Origin: Nautilus pompilius
Taxonomy: Eukaryota > Mollusca > Cephalopoda > Nautilida > Nautilidae
DNA length: 64,000 bases
Direction: 5' to 3'
Assembly (NCBI GenBank): GCA_018389105.1
Contig: JACATO010001215.1
Location: 1 to 64,000 of the forward strand
A model generated the notes under the pieces. That model saw only the letters and a list, made by a program, of their open reading frames with translations. It was not told the origin of the DNA and made no database searches. Below are positions 37,436-51,110 of this stretch, piece after piece. How positions within the stretch are numbered: position 1 is the stretch's first letter; each line of letters starts with the position of its first letter. The position numbers were made by a program, and so were the translations under genes.

Positions 37436-40035
37436 TGCTGGTAACTGTTTACGCGATCGTCCCTCTCCCCCCACCGCTGCCACAGTTCGTTTGTTACAAA
37501 GCTCTTTGCGAGGTACAGTTGAAGATAGGTGCGGATTGCTCTTCATTGAATATCTCTGTCAGTTACTTTATTTCTAATGGTGGTTAGGTTTTATTAAGCT
37601 GTTTAACCGCTTTTATCCTCTATCGCCCTTCGCGGCAGACATTGTCTTCGTCCTTTTCCATTGCTGATGAACCCTGATATCTTGAAGTAGCTTACAAGAG
37701 GATGTGATACCTGCTAGACGCGCACTCACTCTTTCTAACGAAGTAATGCTTTCACCTTTCTCCACATATGTTAGACTAAACAAGAATGAAGCATATCAAG
37801 ACTGTGTTCCCTGTAGAGTATTGTGACGAAGCATAATTTTAAACCGGATTAAATCGCATATGGCTTAAACAGCAAATAAAATAATGTTTGTGAAATACAT
37901 TTAACTGCTGCCCAAATAACATTAAAATATGTGATCAGAAACCTCTGTGATTAACAGTTACTGTACTATTTATTTTATTACATGACTGCGGCGCAGCGAA
38001 ATGGAACAGTCTCAGTGCCTTGCCATTATCTGGTTAGAGTTCATGGCTACTTTTCCGGCAGGGACAGTCACAATATTGCATTATTGGTGACAGCTACATC
38101 TTCCGTGTAAGTGTTTACGTGGTCCCAGATATCTCCAATAGGATTTTTAAATCATAGTTTATTGCTACTCCATCAGTGTTAAGACGTCTCTCGCTTTTTA
38201 AAAATCAAGTACCCCCACTTCACAAATTTGAAACGTGCTTTAGATTATGGCTTTTCTCGGTGTGTCCGTTCTCTTCCAATCATTCTGAGTTCACTGAAAA
38301 CTGCGAGAAAAAATGCCACAATAGATCGGATCTATTCTTTGCAGCTTCTCCGGACTCCTTCAGTTGATTTGTGAGATCAAGCAGATGAAACCGTGTTTTA
38401 ATGATCTTTATGAGCAGCGGTAGCTCTCTTTCGATCTTGTCCACATTGATTCTCAATGCCACAGTTTGCAGGCATTAATGATATCCTGTCTACACTTTCT
38501 CTGGATTGTATTCCTGGGATAGCAGCCCTCGCTCCAAAAGATGGTCCTCAGCCTGTTCTCTACGAAAATCAACTTCTTCTTCATCCATGGTCGAGATGTT
38601 TTATGTTTTATTAAGTCAACACGCAAAATTGGGGTTTTCCTATTTTGCATATTATGCGAAATTTTAAAAAAGTAAACACTGCTTAATTATTGAAGATATT
38701 AATTGCAAGCTTGAACTTAATGAGGGATATCTCATTTCTGTAGTTTCAACCTTTACAGTAGTTAATATATGCTGTCACTTTTATCAAAATTAAAACAACG
38801 TTAGGCAAACGTATAGTAAACATTTAGATTTCTTATTATTTCTGTAGTTCAAAGTTGTAAACTAATTTTCAACAGGCCTGTAATTTCCAAAGTTGGAAAT
38901 AATAATAAAAAGTTATGTTGAATGCGTAAAATTTCTTTTATTTCTATTGTTTACTGCCAGAAAGGAGGAAAAGAATATTATTTCTAAAACAATACCGTAT
39001 ATCTATAAATTATACTGCAAATACTAATTGGAATCGTTGGCAGGAAAATTACCCCAAACTATTTCGGCTTAAATGATGCTGCTGATAAGGTGGACGTTTA
39101 CGTGCTGTGTTGTTCTGCGTTATGGGATATATTTGTGTTAATCTTAATTGGGAAAGGCTTGAAATATAGCGACATTCACTTCGCTACATAAGATAATAAA
39201 GCGCCGGAGAGAAGTCTCAGAATAGTGGAATACGGGTCCCTTACGTATTCAAGAAAAAGCTCTTGCGAAATGTTTCGTTCTCATTTTGTTCAAAGCATTA
39301 CACTGTTTATCGATGGCTAAAGAGTCAGATTCCGTAGCTGGAAGCAAAAACTCCCAGTGTTTTTGAATTATTTTCTGTCCGGCTTTTAACGTGATTCCTT
39401 ATTGCGGTCGCAGACATTTTTTTTATCTCTCTTTATTCTTTGAAACATTTAAATTCGATTGCAGGTTTTGTTTTTTCTTGCCACCAACAGTACTTTTTCC
39501 GGATTACTTATGCTGCACAGCTTCGGCCAGCCACTCAGTAATCATCAATGCCTTCTCTTTTTTCTTTCGCTTGTATGTCAGACGTAGAGCTGTCAATCTA
39601 AACGCGCATAAACTGTCCAACAATGGAACTTCTTTCCCTATTTATATGATAAACCAATTTGTAACACTTACATAAAATACATGGGAAATAACAGTTAGAT
39701 TTACAACAGTGAAAAAACTAGCCTCAGTCGAAATGTTCTGGAATTTTTTCGTTATATTCTAGAAGATCTTATTTCTGTGTTATCTTTTTGAAACTGTCAG
39801 AACTTTCTTTTCGATTTATGACATTTTTGGAGATTTTCAGGAATATTTATTCATGACTATTCCACGCATTGAAATAATCATCCAAGTTTCGACATCTTTA
39901 GTCGGTGTTGAAGTAATTTTCTATTTTAAAATATTAATCCTAAATTGTGAAAATATGTGTGGAAAGTAAGTGATTGTGATACAGATAGCAAATTAATACA
40001 TTTGTCGATGTACGCCGGACACGTTCATAAATTGA

Positions 40036-40961
40036 TGAGAAACTTGATATACCAGTAAGAACTGTTGGCAAGATTACTGGAATAATTAAGATAACTGGAT
40101 ACATTTCTTCCAAGAAAAGGGGTGGACCAACAAAGAAACTGTCGTTAAGAAAAGAACTAGTTTTAACAAGACTTCAAGATAACGATAGATTTGGTTCACT
40201 CGAGTGGTATTTTAGCTAAAGAATTGGAGGAAAGTATTGCCAAGATATCGGATACCATCTGTTGGAAGATATTTCATATGAATGAGCTCCAAATTACACA
40301 TCTCAGCTAGAAATATTCCAGGATTTTCTGCCATTATAAAAGAAACTTTACTTTTGTAAGAAATATCGAACTTGGCAAGTAGAAGATAGAGACAAAGTAA
40401 TTTTTGTAGATGAAAGTTCATTTAACCTTTTGGAAATCATGGTGATTTGATAGTCAGAAGAAAATCGGTTGAAGGATTTAAATCAAGCTGTATTTTACTA
40501 AATCAGAAACATCCAGAAACTTTCCACATCTGGGCCTTTTTTCTGTTAATGGTAAAGGCAATTTTGCCAAAAAAAGAACACAATTAGACATTAAAATTTT
40601 TTTAAAAATCAGAGGATGTTGTACAAGTAAATTTGATAATAAACCTCATCCTGAAAGTAACTTTTGATTATTATAAGATAATGCGCAATGTCAGACGGCA
40701 AAAAAGTCCTTTCTTGGGTAAAGGACAATGCACGTAATCGAGTTTTGAGACTGGTGCGGAATTCACTTGACTTAAATCTAATTATGAACATATGGGAGGT
40801 GATGGAGCAATATACTGTAAAAATATAATTCGAGGAAGAATTGGCAAAAAGTCGTTAAAAAGGCTTGGAAGAATATATGATCACACAAGACATTAGTTGA
40901 ATCAATGCCAGGTAGAATAAAAGCAGCCATTAAAAGCGAAGGTTACTGGTCAAAATATTAG
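40036..40961 (+). pseudogene. Mariner/Tc1 transposase relic, nearly full length
   Basis: Blocks appear in the right order: RTVGKITGIIKITGYISSKK and RGGPTKKL (helix-turn-helix linker), KYRTWQVEDRDKVIFVDESS then FNLFGNHGD (catalytic Asp in the DES block), DNAQCQTAK (second catalytic block), a degraded SPDLNPIENVW equivalent in NSLDLNLIMNIWEVMEQ, and LVESMPGRIKAAIKSEG at the C-terminus. At least five stops or frame changes. I could not locate terminal inverted repeats. Confidence 0.75.
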
Positions 40962-41489
40962 CAAAATTACAAGGCCTTTTAGCTGTAAGTTGTTTTCTGC
41001 CGTAACTTCAAACTATTTTCAAATTGTTCCGTTATTACCTTGTTAATGACTACCTTATAAGATGAGACACTTCTATCTGGCTTCAAACCTTCATGTTTAA
41101 AAATTGCATAAAACGCTGGAAATTACCGAGTGTACAAAACTGACTGGCCAAGGCCGCACTAAACTGGAATTCTGCCAATATAAAGTTTTTTTTTTTACCT
41201 GCATCAGACAAAAACCTATTGTTACCTGTTCTTTACTGATTCTTCTAAAATAATACATTTATGTGGTATTTTTATGACAAAAAAAAATATTTTTAAATAC
41301 TAAATGCCGTATAAATATGCTTTTTTTTACATTCTTGTTGCTTTTTTGTAAAGAACAGGCAAAAGAAGAGAGATTTTCCCTTTGTGTTTGTCGAGAGGAT
41401 GTAGAACAAACCAGACATGACGATCATTAGAAGCTGGAACGAACACCACAAAATCAAACAGACACCATTTTAAAATTCTGTGCTTTCAG

Positions 41490-41597
41490 GTTCAGTTCGA
41501 AGGCTTGACGGGAAAGGTCTCTTTTGACACTAACGGCTTGCGAAAGGACTTCGAGTTAGACGTGATGCAGCTGGAATACAGGCAGAATCTTCATAAG
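41490..41597 (+). CDS. GRIA: AMPA receptor exon d: EGLTG segment, 36 codons
   Basis: 108-nt exon, phase 0, acceptor TGCTTTCAG and donor GTAAAA. It encodes VQFEGLTGKVSFDTNGLRKD, the hallmark EGLTG-x-V-x-F motif near the end of the amino-terminal domain in AMPA and kainate receptors, followed by FELDVMQLEY in place of the usual YTLHVIEM strand. The previous exon ends in a lysine and this one opens with VQF, as expected for the family. Confidence 0.94.
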
Positions 41598-41869
41598 GTA
41601 AAAAAATTTAAAAAGAAGAGCTAAGCTTTACTTGCTCGGCTTCTGTTTTCGCGCCTTTGATTATTTAAAGAATATGCGCAGGTTTACTCTTCTGCTGTCT
41701 CGTTTCTCCGTTTCCTTGGTTTTTTATAAGCATTTTCAGTGAGAAAGTAACGCGTTTCACTTCTCTCCGGCATCTTGACATAAAAACATGAGAGAAATCC
41801 TCACTGCCAGCGATCTTGGACGTGAAGAAGTAAGAGAGGGAACAGTCGGTAGTTATTTAAAATAAGGTT

Positions 41870-42250
41870 GGTGCCATTATCCGCTTGTCCATTGGGCATC
41901 AAAGTGGGGCTTGTGCCCCACCTCCGGAACCCAGAGTTGGTTTTCGGCTTACCCACTACCCTCGGAGAGAAGGTACACTTATCCCTACACACTTTTACTT
42001 ACAGACATTGCCACAAAAGAGTCCCGGATTCGAATCCAGACTCGGTCTGCTGTACGGCGCTGCCATGGACCGTTGCTTTACTTCATCTGCTGTCGGCCTG
42101 AGTTTCTTCCCAGCCCTCCACCTGTTTCCTCTCGCATCTAGCATTAAAAAAATTTCTAGTTGTCGCGGAAGAGTTACGAAAGCTCACCACGTGAATACCA
42201 TTACTCTTTAGTTTATCTTGGATGATGAATGCGATCCGAGACTGTGGATT
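41870..42250 (+). repeat. Possible tRNA-derived SINE fragment
   Basis: A GC-richer block in an AT-rich intron, with GGATTCGAATCC near 42027-42038 matching RNA polymerase III box B. No acceptable box A is found 40 bases upstream, so the assignment is weak. Overlapping frames in all three plus phases (76-108 codons) fit a non-coding GC-rich repeat better than a gene. Confidence 0.3.
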
Positions 42251-43554
42251 ACGTCACGTGATGATGGGGATGAAGGCGGCGATGGAATCTAAGATAATTT
42301 TTATTTTTTTTTTGGCCTCGTAGCGGCGTGGAACATTTCTCCATACCAATGCGATTGTGTCGTTTTGTGTATCACTTTGCTTCAGATTCACGATGAAAAA
42401 CGAAAAAAAAAGAGGAGTTTTTATCTAGTTAAGCTTACAAATGCCTAAAGTGTGTTATTTGTTCTTCAGATTATTTAAATCTTTTAAATATATTTGTTAA
42501 AGAAACACCTAAAGTGTACAATTTGTCTCGTATTTAGAGGGGGAATCCAAATCAAGGCAGAAAACTGACTTGAAAATAGAAGTTGACATCAAGGACAAGA
42601 CGTTACCACGAAGACTAAGGTCTCCAATCCTAGCGAAATGACAAAAATGAAACGAGCCAAAAAAAAAAAGCTACGGTCAATTAACTCAAAGTCTGAAATG
42701 TTTATAGGTTGGTTGTCTGAGGACAAACTGATGTTCGCTCGATGAATCCAAACATCGTTTTACAATAAAAACGTATGGCTGATAGCGTCATGATTTAGAC
42801 CAGACGATATTTGCAGAACTCGTGTCAGAACACTATCGCAATATTCTCCCCAGCACACGCTGTGTGTACTCTCTGGTACCATTCCAACTTAGTGGTCGAT
42901 GGGTTTTCCAGCGATGCAGGGGCCGTAAAGAAATTTCTAAATTATGTAAAGACCACGCCAAAAGCTGAGTGTTTTGCTCAGCGCAAGTATTCAGACTCAT
43001 CGCGCATTACTACACGGTGCGAGACAGTTTTGTCAATACATTTCTACAGTTTGAAAGCTCGAACTCATGGTCATTTAAATAGATTGATTAAAAGAGTTTA
43101 GAAATGGGTTATAAAGGTCATGGGTAGTTATTTAGTTGATTCCAAGATTTAAGGTAAACTAAACGGATTCGACTTATTTTCTTTAATTGCTCAGGTGTGT
43201 AACGTTTCTGTCGTGTTGCAGTAATCATTAAAATTAAGTAAATACTATAAACCTTTCTTTCGGGGTTACCTTGCTCAAATCTTACCGCCAGCACGTGACA
43301 GGGAAATCGATTTAAAAGCGATAATTCCTATATACATTACCAGCCAAAGGTTTTTAAAAAAAGACAAATATGGGGAAACTTACTTTTAAAAAAGAATAGT
43401 AAAACAAATTATTTTTCTCACCATCATATAGTTAATGCAAGATTCGATACATGGGTACCGAATAATACACATATTTAACAGAATTTAACTTAAACATTTC
43501 TGCCCATCAAAATAGCTTCTCTTTCTGCTTCGGTACATGGAACAGTTTGATGCT

Positions 43555-44395
43555 GAACGCGATCTGCTCTTTATTCTTCAAGAAAGACGGGTCTGACAGA
43601 AGAAGATATTGCCAAGATTCTCGTAATTTCCGCCAAATCATGCGTTCCTTTACACTGCAAAGGCGCCAGACGTGTGGAACCAGTGGGCAGGGGAAAGAAT
43701 GACATCTAAAAGAGAAAACAGAAATGTTAAATTATTAAGTGAACGAAATGTAAAACTGACAGCCCTAGAAATCAGAGCACTGCTAAGTATCGGAAAAGAA
43801 ACTCCGTTGTCCCTGACAGCTAAAAAGGGGTCCTTAGATCTGCTGGTTTAATGGTTATGTGGCTGTGAAACGACACTTGTTTGGTGAAGAGAATAGATGG
43901 CAATGGTGAAATATTACAGGAACATGGGATTATAGAAGACTGACGTGCTTCTGGTCCAAACTCAGAATTTTTGTACACAGAAGAGGTTGCGAGACGTTTG
44001 TCAGGACCGTGCGTTTCTCTTGCAATTGTGGTTTGGGCTGCTTTAGTGGGCCAATGCAGCTGGTCTTTGTACAGTTAATGGAACATTGACAGAAGAATGT
44101 TACCAGTGTTTTGCCTGCAGTTTCTTCTGGCAGTTGACTGATAGGTGCAACGGTCATTCTGCTGCAATATAATGACCCTAGGCACAATATCAGATTATGC
44201 GGACAATATGTAGAGAGCGAGGAGAGGTAGGATATCTTTCGGAATATGGTTTGGCGACCGTAGTCACCTACAGAAACTTCGGGTAGATGATGCTAGGTAA
44301 CACAGCGCAGTTCTGGGAATGCCTTCAGACTGCTTGAAACTTAGTAACACCCGAATATTTTGCAAAGTTACTTGATAGACTCCCCATAATTTTCA
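43555..44395 (+). pseudogene. Tc1 transposase relic
   Basis: LTEEDIAKILVISAKSCVPL then VEPVGRGKND resembles the N-terminal helix-turn-helix and its basic linker. Later comes SLAIVVWAALVGQCSWSLYS (family VMVWG-x-x-x-x-x-G). After a frame change come NDPRHNIRLCGQYVESEER (family QDN(D/A)P-x-H-x-x-x-x-V) and a decayed C-terminus. Multiple stops. Confidence 0.6.
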
Positions 44396-44721
44396 TAAAA
44401 GAACCCCAAACATTCTACGTTTGCAACATGTTTGATGGCTTCATCAGTTCAGCTGGTGATATGAAATCTTGAAAAACTATTTAATTAGCTAATTAGTTTA
44501 CGACATTAAATTCGTAGTAAAAATTTATTATTTACCTTAATTGTTTGTTTTTTTTCTTCGATTGAATTGTTTAAATCCACATGGCTTTGAAACGGATTCT
44601 GGAAAACCAAGACGTGCATAGAAAAAGTAATGCTTCTTTTTTTCTTTATTTGGATTATTTTATTGATACTTTACATTTGTAGAGTCTTGTTCATTTACTT
44701 GTTTATCTTTATCGGTTTTAG

Positions 44722-44832
44722 ATAGGAACCTGGAGTAGAGAGGAAGGGCTAAAATCTAACCTGACTCGTCCCTTCGTCCCAGACATAACCAGCATATCTC
44801 CAAACAGTACGAAAATCATGACAACGATAGAG
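44722..44832 (+). CDS. GRIA: AMPA receptor exon e: ATD-LBD linker, 37 codons
   Basis: 111-nt exon, phase 0, acceptor GGTTTTAG and donor GTAATT. It opens IGTWSREEGL, the counterpart of the KIGYWNE motif, then a variable linker with two N-glycosylation sequons (NLT at 13-15 and NST at 28-30), and ends KIMTTIE at the start of the ligand-binding domain. In vertebrate GluA2 the matching stretch reads TTILE, with E402 as the interdomain-lock residue. Here the Glu sits one place earlier and Val, from the next exon, takes the E402 position. Confidence 0.9.
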
Positions 44833-44912
44833 GTAATTATATGGAGCGCTTTCCTTTTGCTTCAGAACATTCAAAAACAACAACAACAACAGTAATAATA
44901 ATAATAATAATA

Positions 44913-44969
<57 letters not shown>

Positions 44970-46454
44970 GTTTTTATTTGTTTAAAATTTAAAAACTATC
45001 ATGAAATGAACCGAAATACCTCCAGATAAAGGTATTCAAACCCGGTGGTGGTGTGGTGGAGTTGGAGCTGAAGACTTGATTTTCAGCAGGTTAGGAACGA
45101 ACTTAGTTTAGGACCCTCAAATATAATGTTTCTCCTAGCTCTGGTATAACAGTCCATTCCACAGGTAAGCAGAGATTACCACTCCTTCTGAAGCGCCAAA
45201 CGTCAGGAGGCGTAGGGATACGAGTTAGCGGTAAGCTTGGTAGCACTCGACCATAACACACATGTAGCAGTGCGCCTGTAGATATAATTTCTATTGTACC
45301 TCTACGGAAACACGCTTATAAGGCTCTCGTTCAGCATTCGGTAAAAAATAGTAACATTTATTTATCTTTAATAACAAAGAAACCAAAAGAACATTTCTCG
45401 GAGTATTTTGCATGACATTTAGTATTCTCCGTACTGGGTGGTATCTAAAGACAGCGCGTTCCATCTCCACCTGCCGTTTTCGTTTAGACAAAAATACAAT
45501 TTGTGTCATTTTTTTGATGACCATCTGTTAGACACAAACTTTACCATGCAGTTTGGTAACAATTCCAGGGCATTTAACAACGGCAGCTGGCGGTCTGCTG
45601 TGTTTTGAGGCCCCTGAGTGGTCACCAATGCTAATACACCCGGCCTTCGCCATTCTAGCCCACAAAGTACAAAGTTTTAACGGAAAGAAGAAATGTCTAT
45701 CAGTAGTAAAGAAAAGGAGGATGATGCCCTGATTGTGATGGACTGACCATCAGAAGGATCTTACATAAGCATGACCGAGTAATCAGGGTAGTTTCGATAG
45801 AATATCCGAGAGCACCAACAAATGTTAATCAGATAAGAAGAATTATACGAGACATAATGAAAATGACCTGACACTTGACTAAATTTTAAAATACTTTGTC
45901 AGAATGCGAACAAAGGACAAAATAGTAAAAATAGGTATCTAGTAAAATGGTTTCTGGTTGAGTAGTAATAGTTGTAAAATAGCTTAATTTGTTGTCTTCT
46001 ATTTAAATGATCTTTTCATGCTTCGGTTATTTGGGATTTCAAACGAGAGTCACCGCTAACTTGACCCCTTCTGTAACACGCGGTTATCAAGCCAATTCCC
46101 TAATGCCCTTTTGTGCTTTACACAGCGCGGAGACGAATACACATCGAGTTGGATTTTGTGGAGGTCACTTTACAGGATAATTTTCAAAGTACTTCCGTAC
46201 CACGCTCTATTTTGACTAACATACTTTAAATTGCAAACTTACGACAAAAAAGCCGCAACTAAGAGATTTATTTCCTTGGGCCGGGCGAAAGCGGATTAAT
46301 TCAGATTTTATTGTATAGAGATCAAACATCCAGCGATGCTACACTGACGACTGAAATGAGCTAAATCCAGGCTCACAATAAAAGATTGGCGAAGCTTTTA
46401 GATTAAAGAGCTTCCAAGCCCAAGTATTTGTCTCTGATCTCTTTCTCCAAACAG
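44833..46454 (+). other. GRIA: Receptor intron e-f, 1.6 kb
   Basis: Donor GTAATT, acceptor CCAAACAG. Contains an AAT array of about 78 bp near its start. No gene recognised. Confidence 0.8.
44892..44969. repeat. (AAT)n microsatellite
   Basis: About 26 trinucleotide units with one deletion, preceded by a short CAA run. Confidence 0.95.
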
Positions 46455-46667
46455 GTTTCGCCTTTTACAATGTTAAAGAAACACCGTAACAATGGAGAAC
46501 CCCTTGTCGGAAACTTCCGTTTTGAAGGATACTGTATTGATTTGGCTGCCAAGGTAGCAAAAATTGTGGGATTCGACTACATTATCCGATTGGTAGCCGA
46601 TAACACATACGGCGGAAAAACTGGAAACGGCACTTGGAATGGTATAATGGGAGAACTGACCAGAAGG
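46455..46667 (+). CDS. GRIA: AMPA receptor exon f: ligand-binding lobe S1, 71 codons
   Basis: 213-nt exon, phase 0, acceptor CCAAACAG and donor GTGAGT. It encodes the S1 core: SPFTMLKK near the start, NFRFEGYCIDLAAKVAKIVG at residues 20-39 (the FEGYC-x-DLA family signature) and WNGIMGEL at 61-68. Tyr52 in DNTYGGK corresponds to the aromatic residue (Y450 in GluA2) that stacks over bound glutamate. A sequon NGT lies at 58-60. The CIDLAAKVAK wording is closer to AMPA than to kainate subunits. Confidence 0.96.
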
Positions 46668-49600
46668 GTGAGTTTTATCTGTTTATTAATATATTTATTT
46701 ATTTAATTTTTTTTTAAATTTTGTAGTTTAAATAAGCATTTTTAATTTAAGAAGCAAAGGTAATTTTAAAACAAAATTTATTTATAGTTTTATATTTACA
46801 CAATTTAAAAAAAAACAAACTTGGTTTGGTTTAGTAGTAATCTTTAAAATTAGTATCGTCGTTCAAAGAATCGCTGCTTTTCGTGTTTTTGTGGAATCCG
46901 TGTTGTAATTTAAAACCATTGCAGTTTTTTTTTACACTTGAAACAGTAAAATCTGGTGAAAAAGTTACACTGACTGTTTCATTAAAAGTCTGGCAGTTAA
47001 ACAGATTATCAACTCTTAGATACTGTAATAGAAATAAAGCAGGGGCATTGGGTAATATCCGTAAACTGTCAACCCTGTGAGGCCAATTAAAGAGACTTTG
47101 AAGATAAATCCATGCACAATACGTAAATAACTGGCCGAGCTATTGGGTAATGTATTTGTCAGTGAGAGATAGTGCTGTGGTAAGGACTAGTGCTAGCGTC
47201 ACGGATGTATCAGAAGCTACTGGAGTTTGCTAAAGATTAGATCGTCCGGATACCTGGCTTTGCGCTGTGTGGAACGTCCATGGGATTTTATAATCTACGA
47301 ATCTTGCCATCGGGATGAGGGCACGCTACCATACTAGACAGCGAACGGTAAAACTATCCAAATAGAGAACAACAGGTATAGATCCCTGATATTTAATTGC
47401 AGATATAAGGAAAACGGTGGGAATATTTCAGTTATGGAGAGTAAAGTTTAAACCTAATTATCACGGCTTGGTTCAGTTTAAACGGTCGAAATATGCAAAC
47501 TAGAGCCAGCCACGCCCACATAGTGTTGTCGTTGTTGGAACGTAGATATGACAGTTCTGTCTTGACCCCTCTCTCACGGTCTTACCTTGCGCCTCTGTTA
47601 GATAGTCTAACTCTTCCAATCTGAATCTCCCAAAACAAGTATTGCAACAGATATTGTATGTAAACCCAGTAATAGACTTCATTACAGAAATGGACGCCTT
47701 GTCTGTATCAGTAGTGTCATGCAAAGTCTCTAGCCCAGTATAAACCGGTAAATGCCATGCAGGTATGGTCCTCACTGAGTAAATGTGCGTATATTCCAAA
47801 CTGCATTCACTACAAAGCACAGAACATGATAAAAAGGGGTCATTTTTTCTTTAATGGTAACTGACTCGTCATAAACAAGGGGGCATAGTTAAGAAATCAT
47901 GTGACATCTCTCTTTTGTCATAAGTGGATATTTGTTCTTAAAAATTAGAAAGTTTTTTTTTTTAATAAGATATAATTTTAGATTTTTAACCTTACAAATT
48001 TATAGTAAAATAAAGTTTTCCAATTTCACGTTGGCACGCGCTCAAAATTTTTTAAAATGAAAATTACCGGGATTATAGAAAAATAATATCTGAACAGCTC
48101 TTTCACATAAATAAAAACGTTTCAAAATTTAAAGACCGAACATTAATGTTGGAGTTCTGATTACCGCCAATGCACAGCAGCGTCTTTTACGATTTTAAAT
48201 TAATGATTTTGCTTAAACAAAGCAAAAAATCGATGCATGATGTTTGATTTGCTTGCTTATCAAAGTTTGATCGAGAAATGTACGCATCGCATATCAAATA
48301 AATAGCGAAGTCTTGAATAACAGCCTCCTGGCGTCATTCTTCCGAAGTAAAGGTTACGGGCCCTTGAACGGACAATAAATTGGTCTGTCGTGGAGCTATG
48401 ACTGAAATCTTGCTGTAAACGAGATAGGACCCCTTGGAGATGAATTAAAACGATTCGGTTGCGAATACGTGATGAAAAATGAGAGCCTTCACTTTTCACT
48501 AAAACTATTTTGCAACGAATACATTTTGGAATGTTTTTTTAAAAAAAACAAACAAACTATTTTATATATAAATGAAAGTAATTGCAATGGATTTCTAAGG
48601 AATCATTGTATACAAAAAATCAACAGATGGTCATTAGTATTTTTTCTCAATATACCAGGCAGGTACTGTCGGTGGTTTCAACTTATGGCTACGGAAATGA
48701 TACCTGGAAAATGTGAAATACGACTGTAATCTTTTTGTGGCCAATTAACAATTTGTTTTCAGGATGAGGATGGGATGTGCTCGAAAGTTACATATTAGGG
48801 AAGATTCCTCATCTGTTGTGTTTGCGGAATTGGTCGAGATGGCAGAGTGCTTACGAAAGATTCTATCCATTTCTACAAAGAGGGCCTTCAAGGAATGGGC
48901 ACACATTTTTTAAAATAAAGAAATTTAAATTTAAAAGACTAGTTTTGTATAATGAGATATCCTATCTGTCGGAAAGTTATTATTATATATTCTACTACTT
49001 CATGCAAAATTAACCAGCAGATCGCCAGAACAAAAGTGGTTTTAAAATACACGGTAACATTTACGGCAGATGACAGATATGGTTAGGTTACCTGGCAGAC
49101 GGAAAAGTCAGACTGGCTGGATAGTGCCACCAGAACAAATGCTATTTTCTCTAACAGGTAAAAGAATTTTGACCTTAATCCGCTGGTCTCGTCAGCCGTG
49201 TCGCTGAGATAAAAGGGAAAAGCTTTATTGGAACCCAGCAAGATCAAGTATATTTTAAAAATTAATTGTTAGAACGCCCAGACGTTTGCAAGGTACTTTT
49301 AAAGGGAACCTTTGACTTCTTTATAGGAATTAGGTTTGACTATAAATGCATTAAACGTGTTTAGATTTTCGTTTTCCTTTATGTACTAATCAATAAAAGC
49401 TGTGCTAAACATTTACCCGTGACGTGGGATCAAACCCAGCCGAAAACGGATTCATCATAATCGTATATTGCAGTTTATCTTTCCAAACTTTTGGCCGTTA
49501 GTGTATTTATACATATTTGTTGCTAACAGTCTCTGCCCGGTTTCTTTCATTTTTACCGAAGTAACAGAAGCATAAAGAATTGATGGAGCTTTAATCGGAT

Positions 49601-50584
49601 GCTGGTGTTACCAACAAGCTCCATGGGAAACTGGTAACATTCTACAAGGGGCAGCATGAACTCGCTTTGTATGTACGTTATCTTTTAATAAAAGCTCCGC
49701 GTTAATTGACGTGCGCCCCGTTTTGTCTCTTTCATGTTCTCGCCTGTTTAATCTCGATAACTTTTCTTTCAGGTTTCTTCCTCATTCTCCCCACCCAATT
49801 TTACTTCTAACGACGAATATTCCGCTTTAATCTCGTTGTTTGTAAACCCACTAAGCCGATAGAGCGATATTCTTACTTTAATCCATTTAAACCTCGTGGA
49901 AAGTCGGCCCGAGCGGCCCTTTGAACTTCATCTAGGAGTTTCTTCTCTCAGCTTAAATCCTTGCTTCACTTTGTAAAGGCACCCCCGCTTATCGCCCCTG
50001 GTTCCAACGACTGCACTCAGATGGGAAATATTTCCTACGACGTTGAGTCGGAGGGCATCGAACCCTGACAACAAATATCACCTTTTTAAAAATATTTTTA
50101 TCTTTTAAAGTTTCTCATCTTTTTTTTTTTACCAGTAATCGCAGAATTAGGAAAAAAGTATTCTATTTTTCCTCCCGCTTTTCAGAAAAAAAGACAGTTT
50201 CAAAGGAAGCAGAGCCGCAATACCTCCTGCAAGATCAGAACAGTCTTCGAGGGGGCAGCCATTTTTAAAAGTCCACGCGCCGACAGCCGACCTTGTGCGG
50301 TTTTCAACGAGGAACTTTACATCAAATTATGTTTTTCCTCTGAGTTAACAGTTATTAATATTCGAATAACGACTTCGATTCCTTCAAGATTTGCTATGCA
50401 TTAACTCGCGGTCTAAGGCGCTGAACACTTACTGAGCATTTATTTAATACAACGTAAGGAAAGACGACGAGCATTAACCGATTGTATCTTTGATTCGGAG
50501 AAAAGTTTTCGCATAGCATATTTAAATAATAGCTTCACGCTGAAAGATATGCAACAGCTCTGTCTTGCTTCGTGTCACCGAAGC

Positions 50585-50592
50585 TGACGTCA
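50585..50592. promoter_or_regulatory. CRE palindrome TGACGTCA (candidate)
   Basis: Perfect TGACGTCA, directly followed by TGACGTTG, giving one and a half sites in tandem. Outside the GA-rich repeat family. Function unproven. Confidence 0.3.
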
Positions 50593-50776
50593 TGACGTTG
50601 GGAATGATGTAAGCGGCTCCACAGAAAAAATTTTCTTTTGTGTAAAGATGCACAAGTTTCCTCTTCAAATGATGTATTTTTTCTCAGCTGATTTGCTCTC
50701 TCTTTCTTTCAATACTTCATTAGTTAGAAGAGAGTAGCAGAGTTGTAACTCGGGTGATTGTTTGTATTTTTTTCAC

Positions 50777-50804
50777 CTCTCTCTCTCTCCATCTCTCTAT
50801 TTTT

Positions 50805-50892
<88 letters not shown>

Positions 50893-51110
50893 TCGTCTCC
50901 ATCTCTCTCTCTCGTCTCCATCTCTCTCTCGCTTTTCTTTCCATCTCTCTCTCTCTCGCTCTTTCTTCCGTCTCATTCTTCTTCTCGTCTCCATCTCTCT
51001 CTCTTTCTCTTTCCATCTCTCTCTCGCTTTCTCTTTCCATCTCTCTCTCTCTCTCTCTTCTCTCGTCTCCATCTCTCTCTCTCGTCTCCATCTCTCTCTC
51101 TCTTTCTCTT

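Larger units (their letters stand above)
36337..41489 (+). other. GRIA: Receptor intron c-d, 5.2 kb
   Basis: Donor GTTAGA, acceptor TGCTTTCAG. Contains two Tc1/mariner relics in opposite orientation (36960-37435 minus, 40036-40961 plus). Otherwise AT-rich and without recognised genes. Two overlapping minus-strand frames at 38280-38650 match nothing I know. Confidence 0.75.
41598..44721 (+). other. GRIA: Receptor intron d-e, 3.1 kb
   Basis: Donor GTAAAA, acceptor GGTTTTAG. Contains a possible SINE (41870-42250) and a Tc1 relic (43555-44395). Nothing else recognised. Confidence 0.75.
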
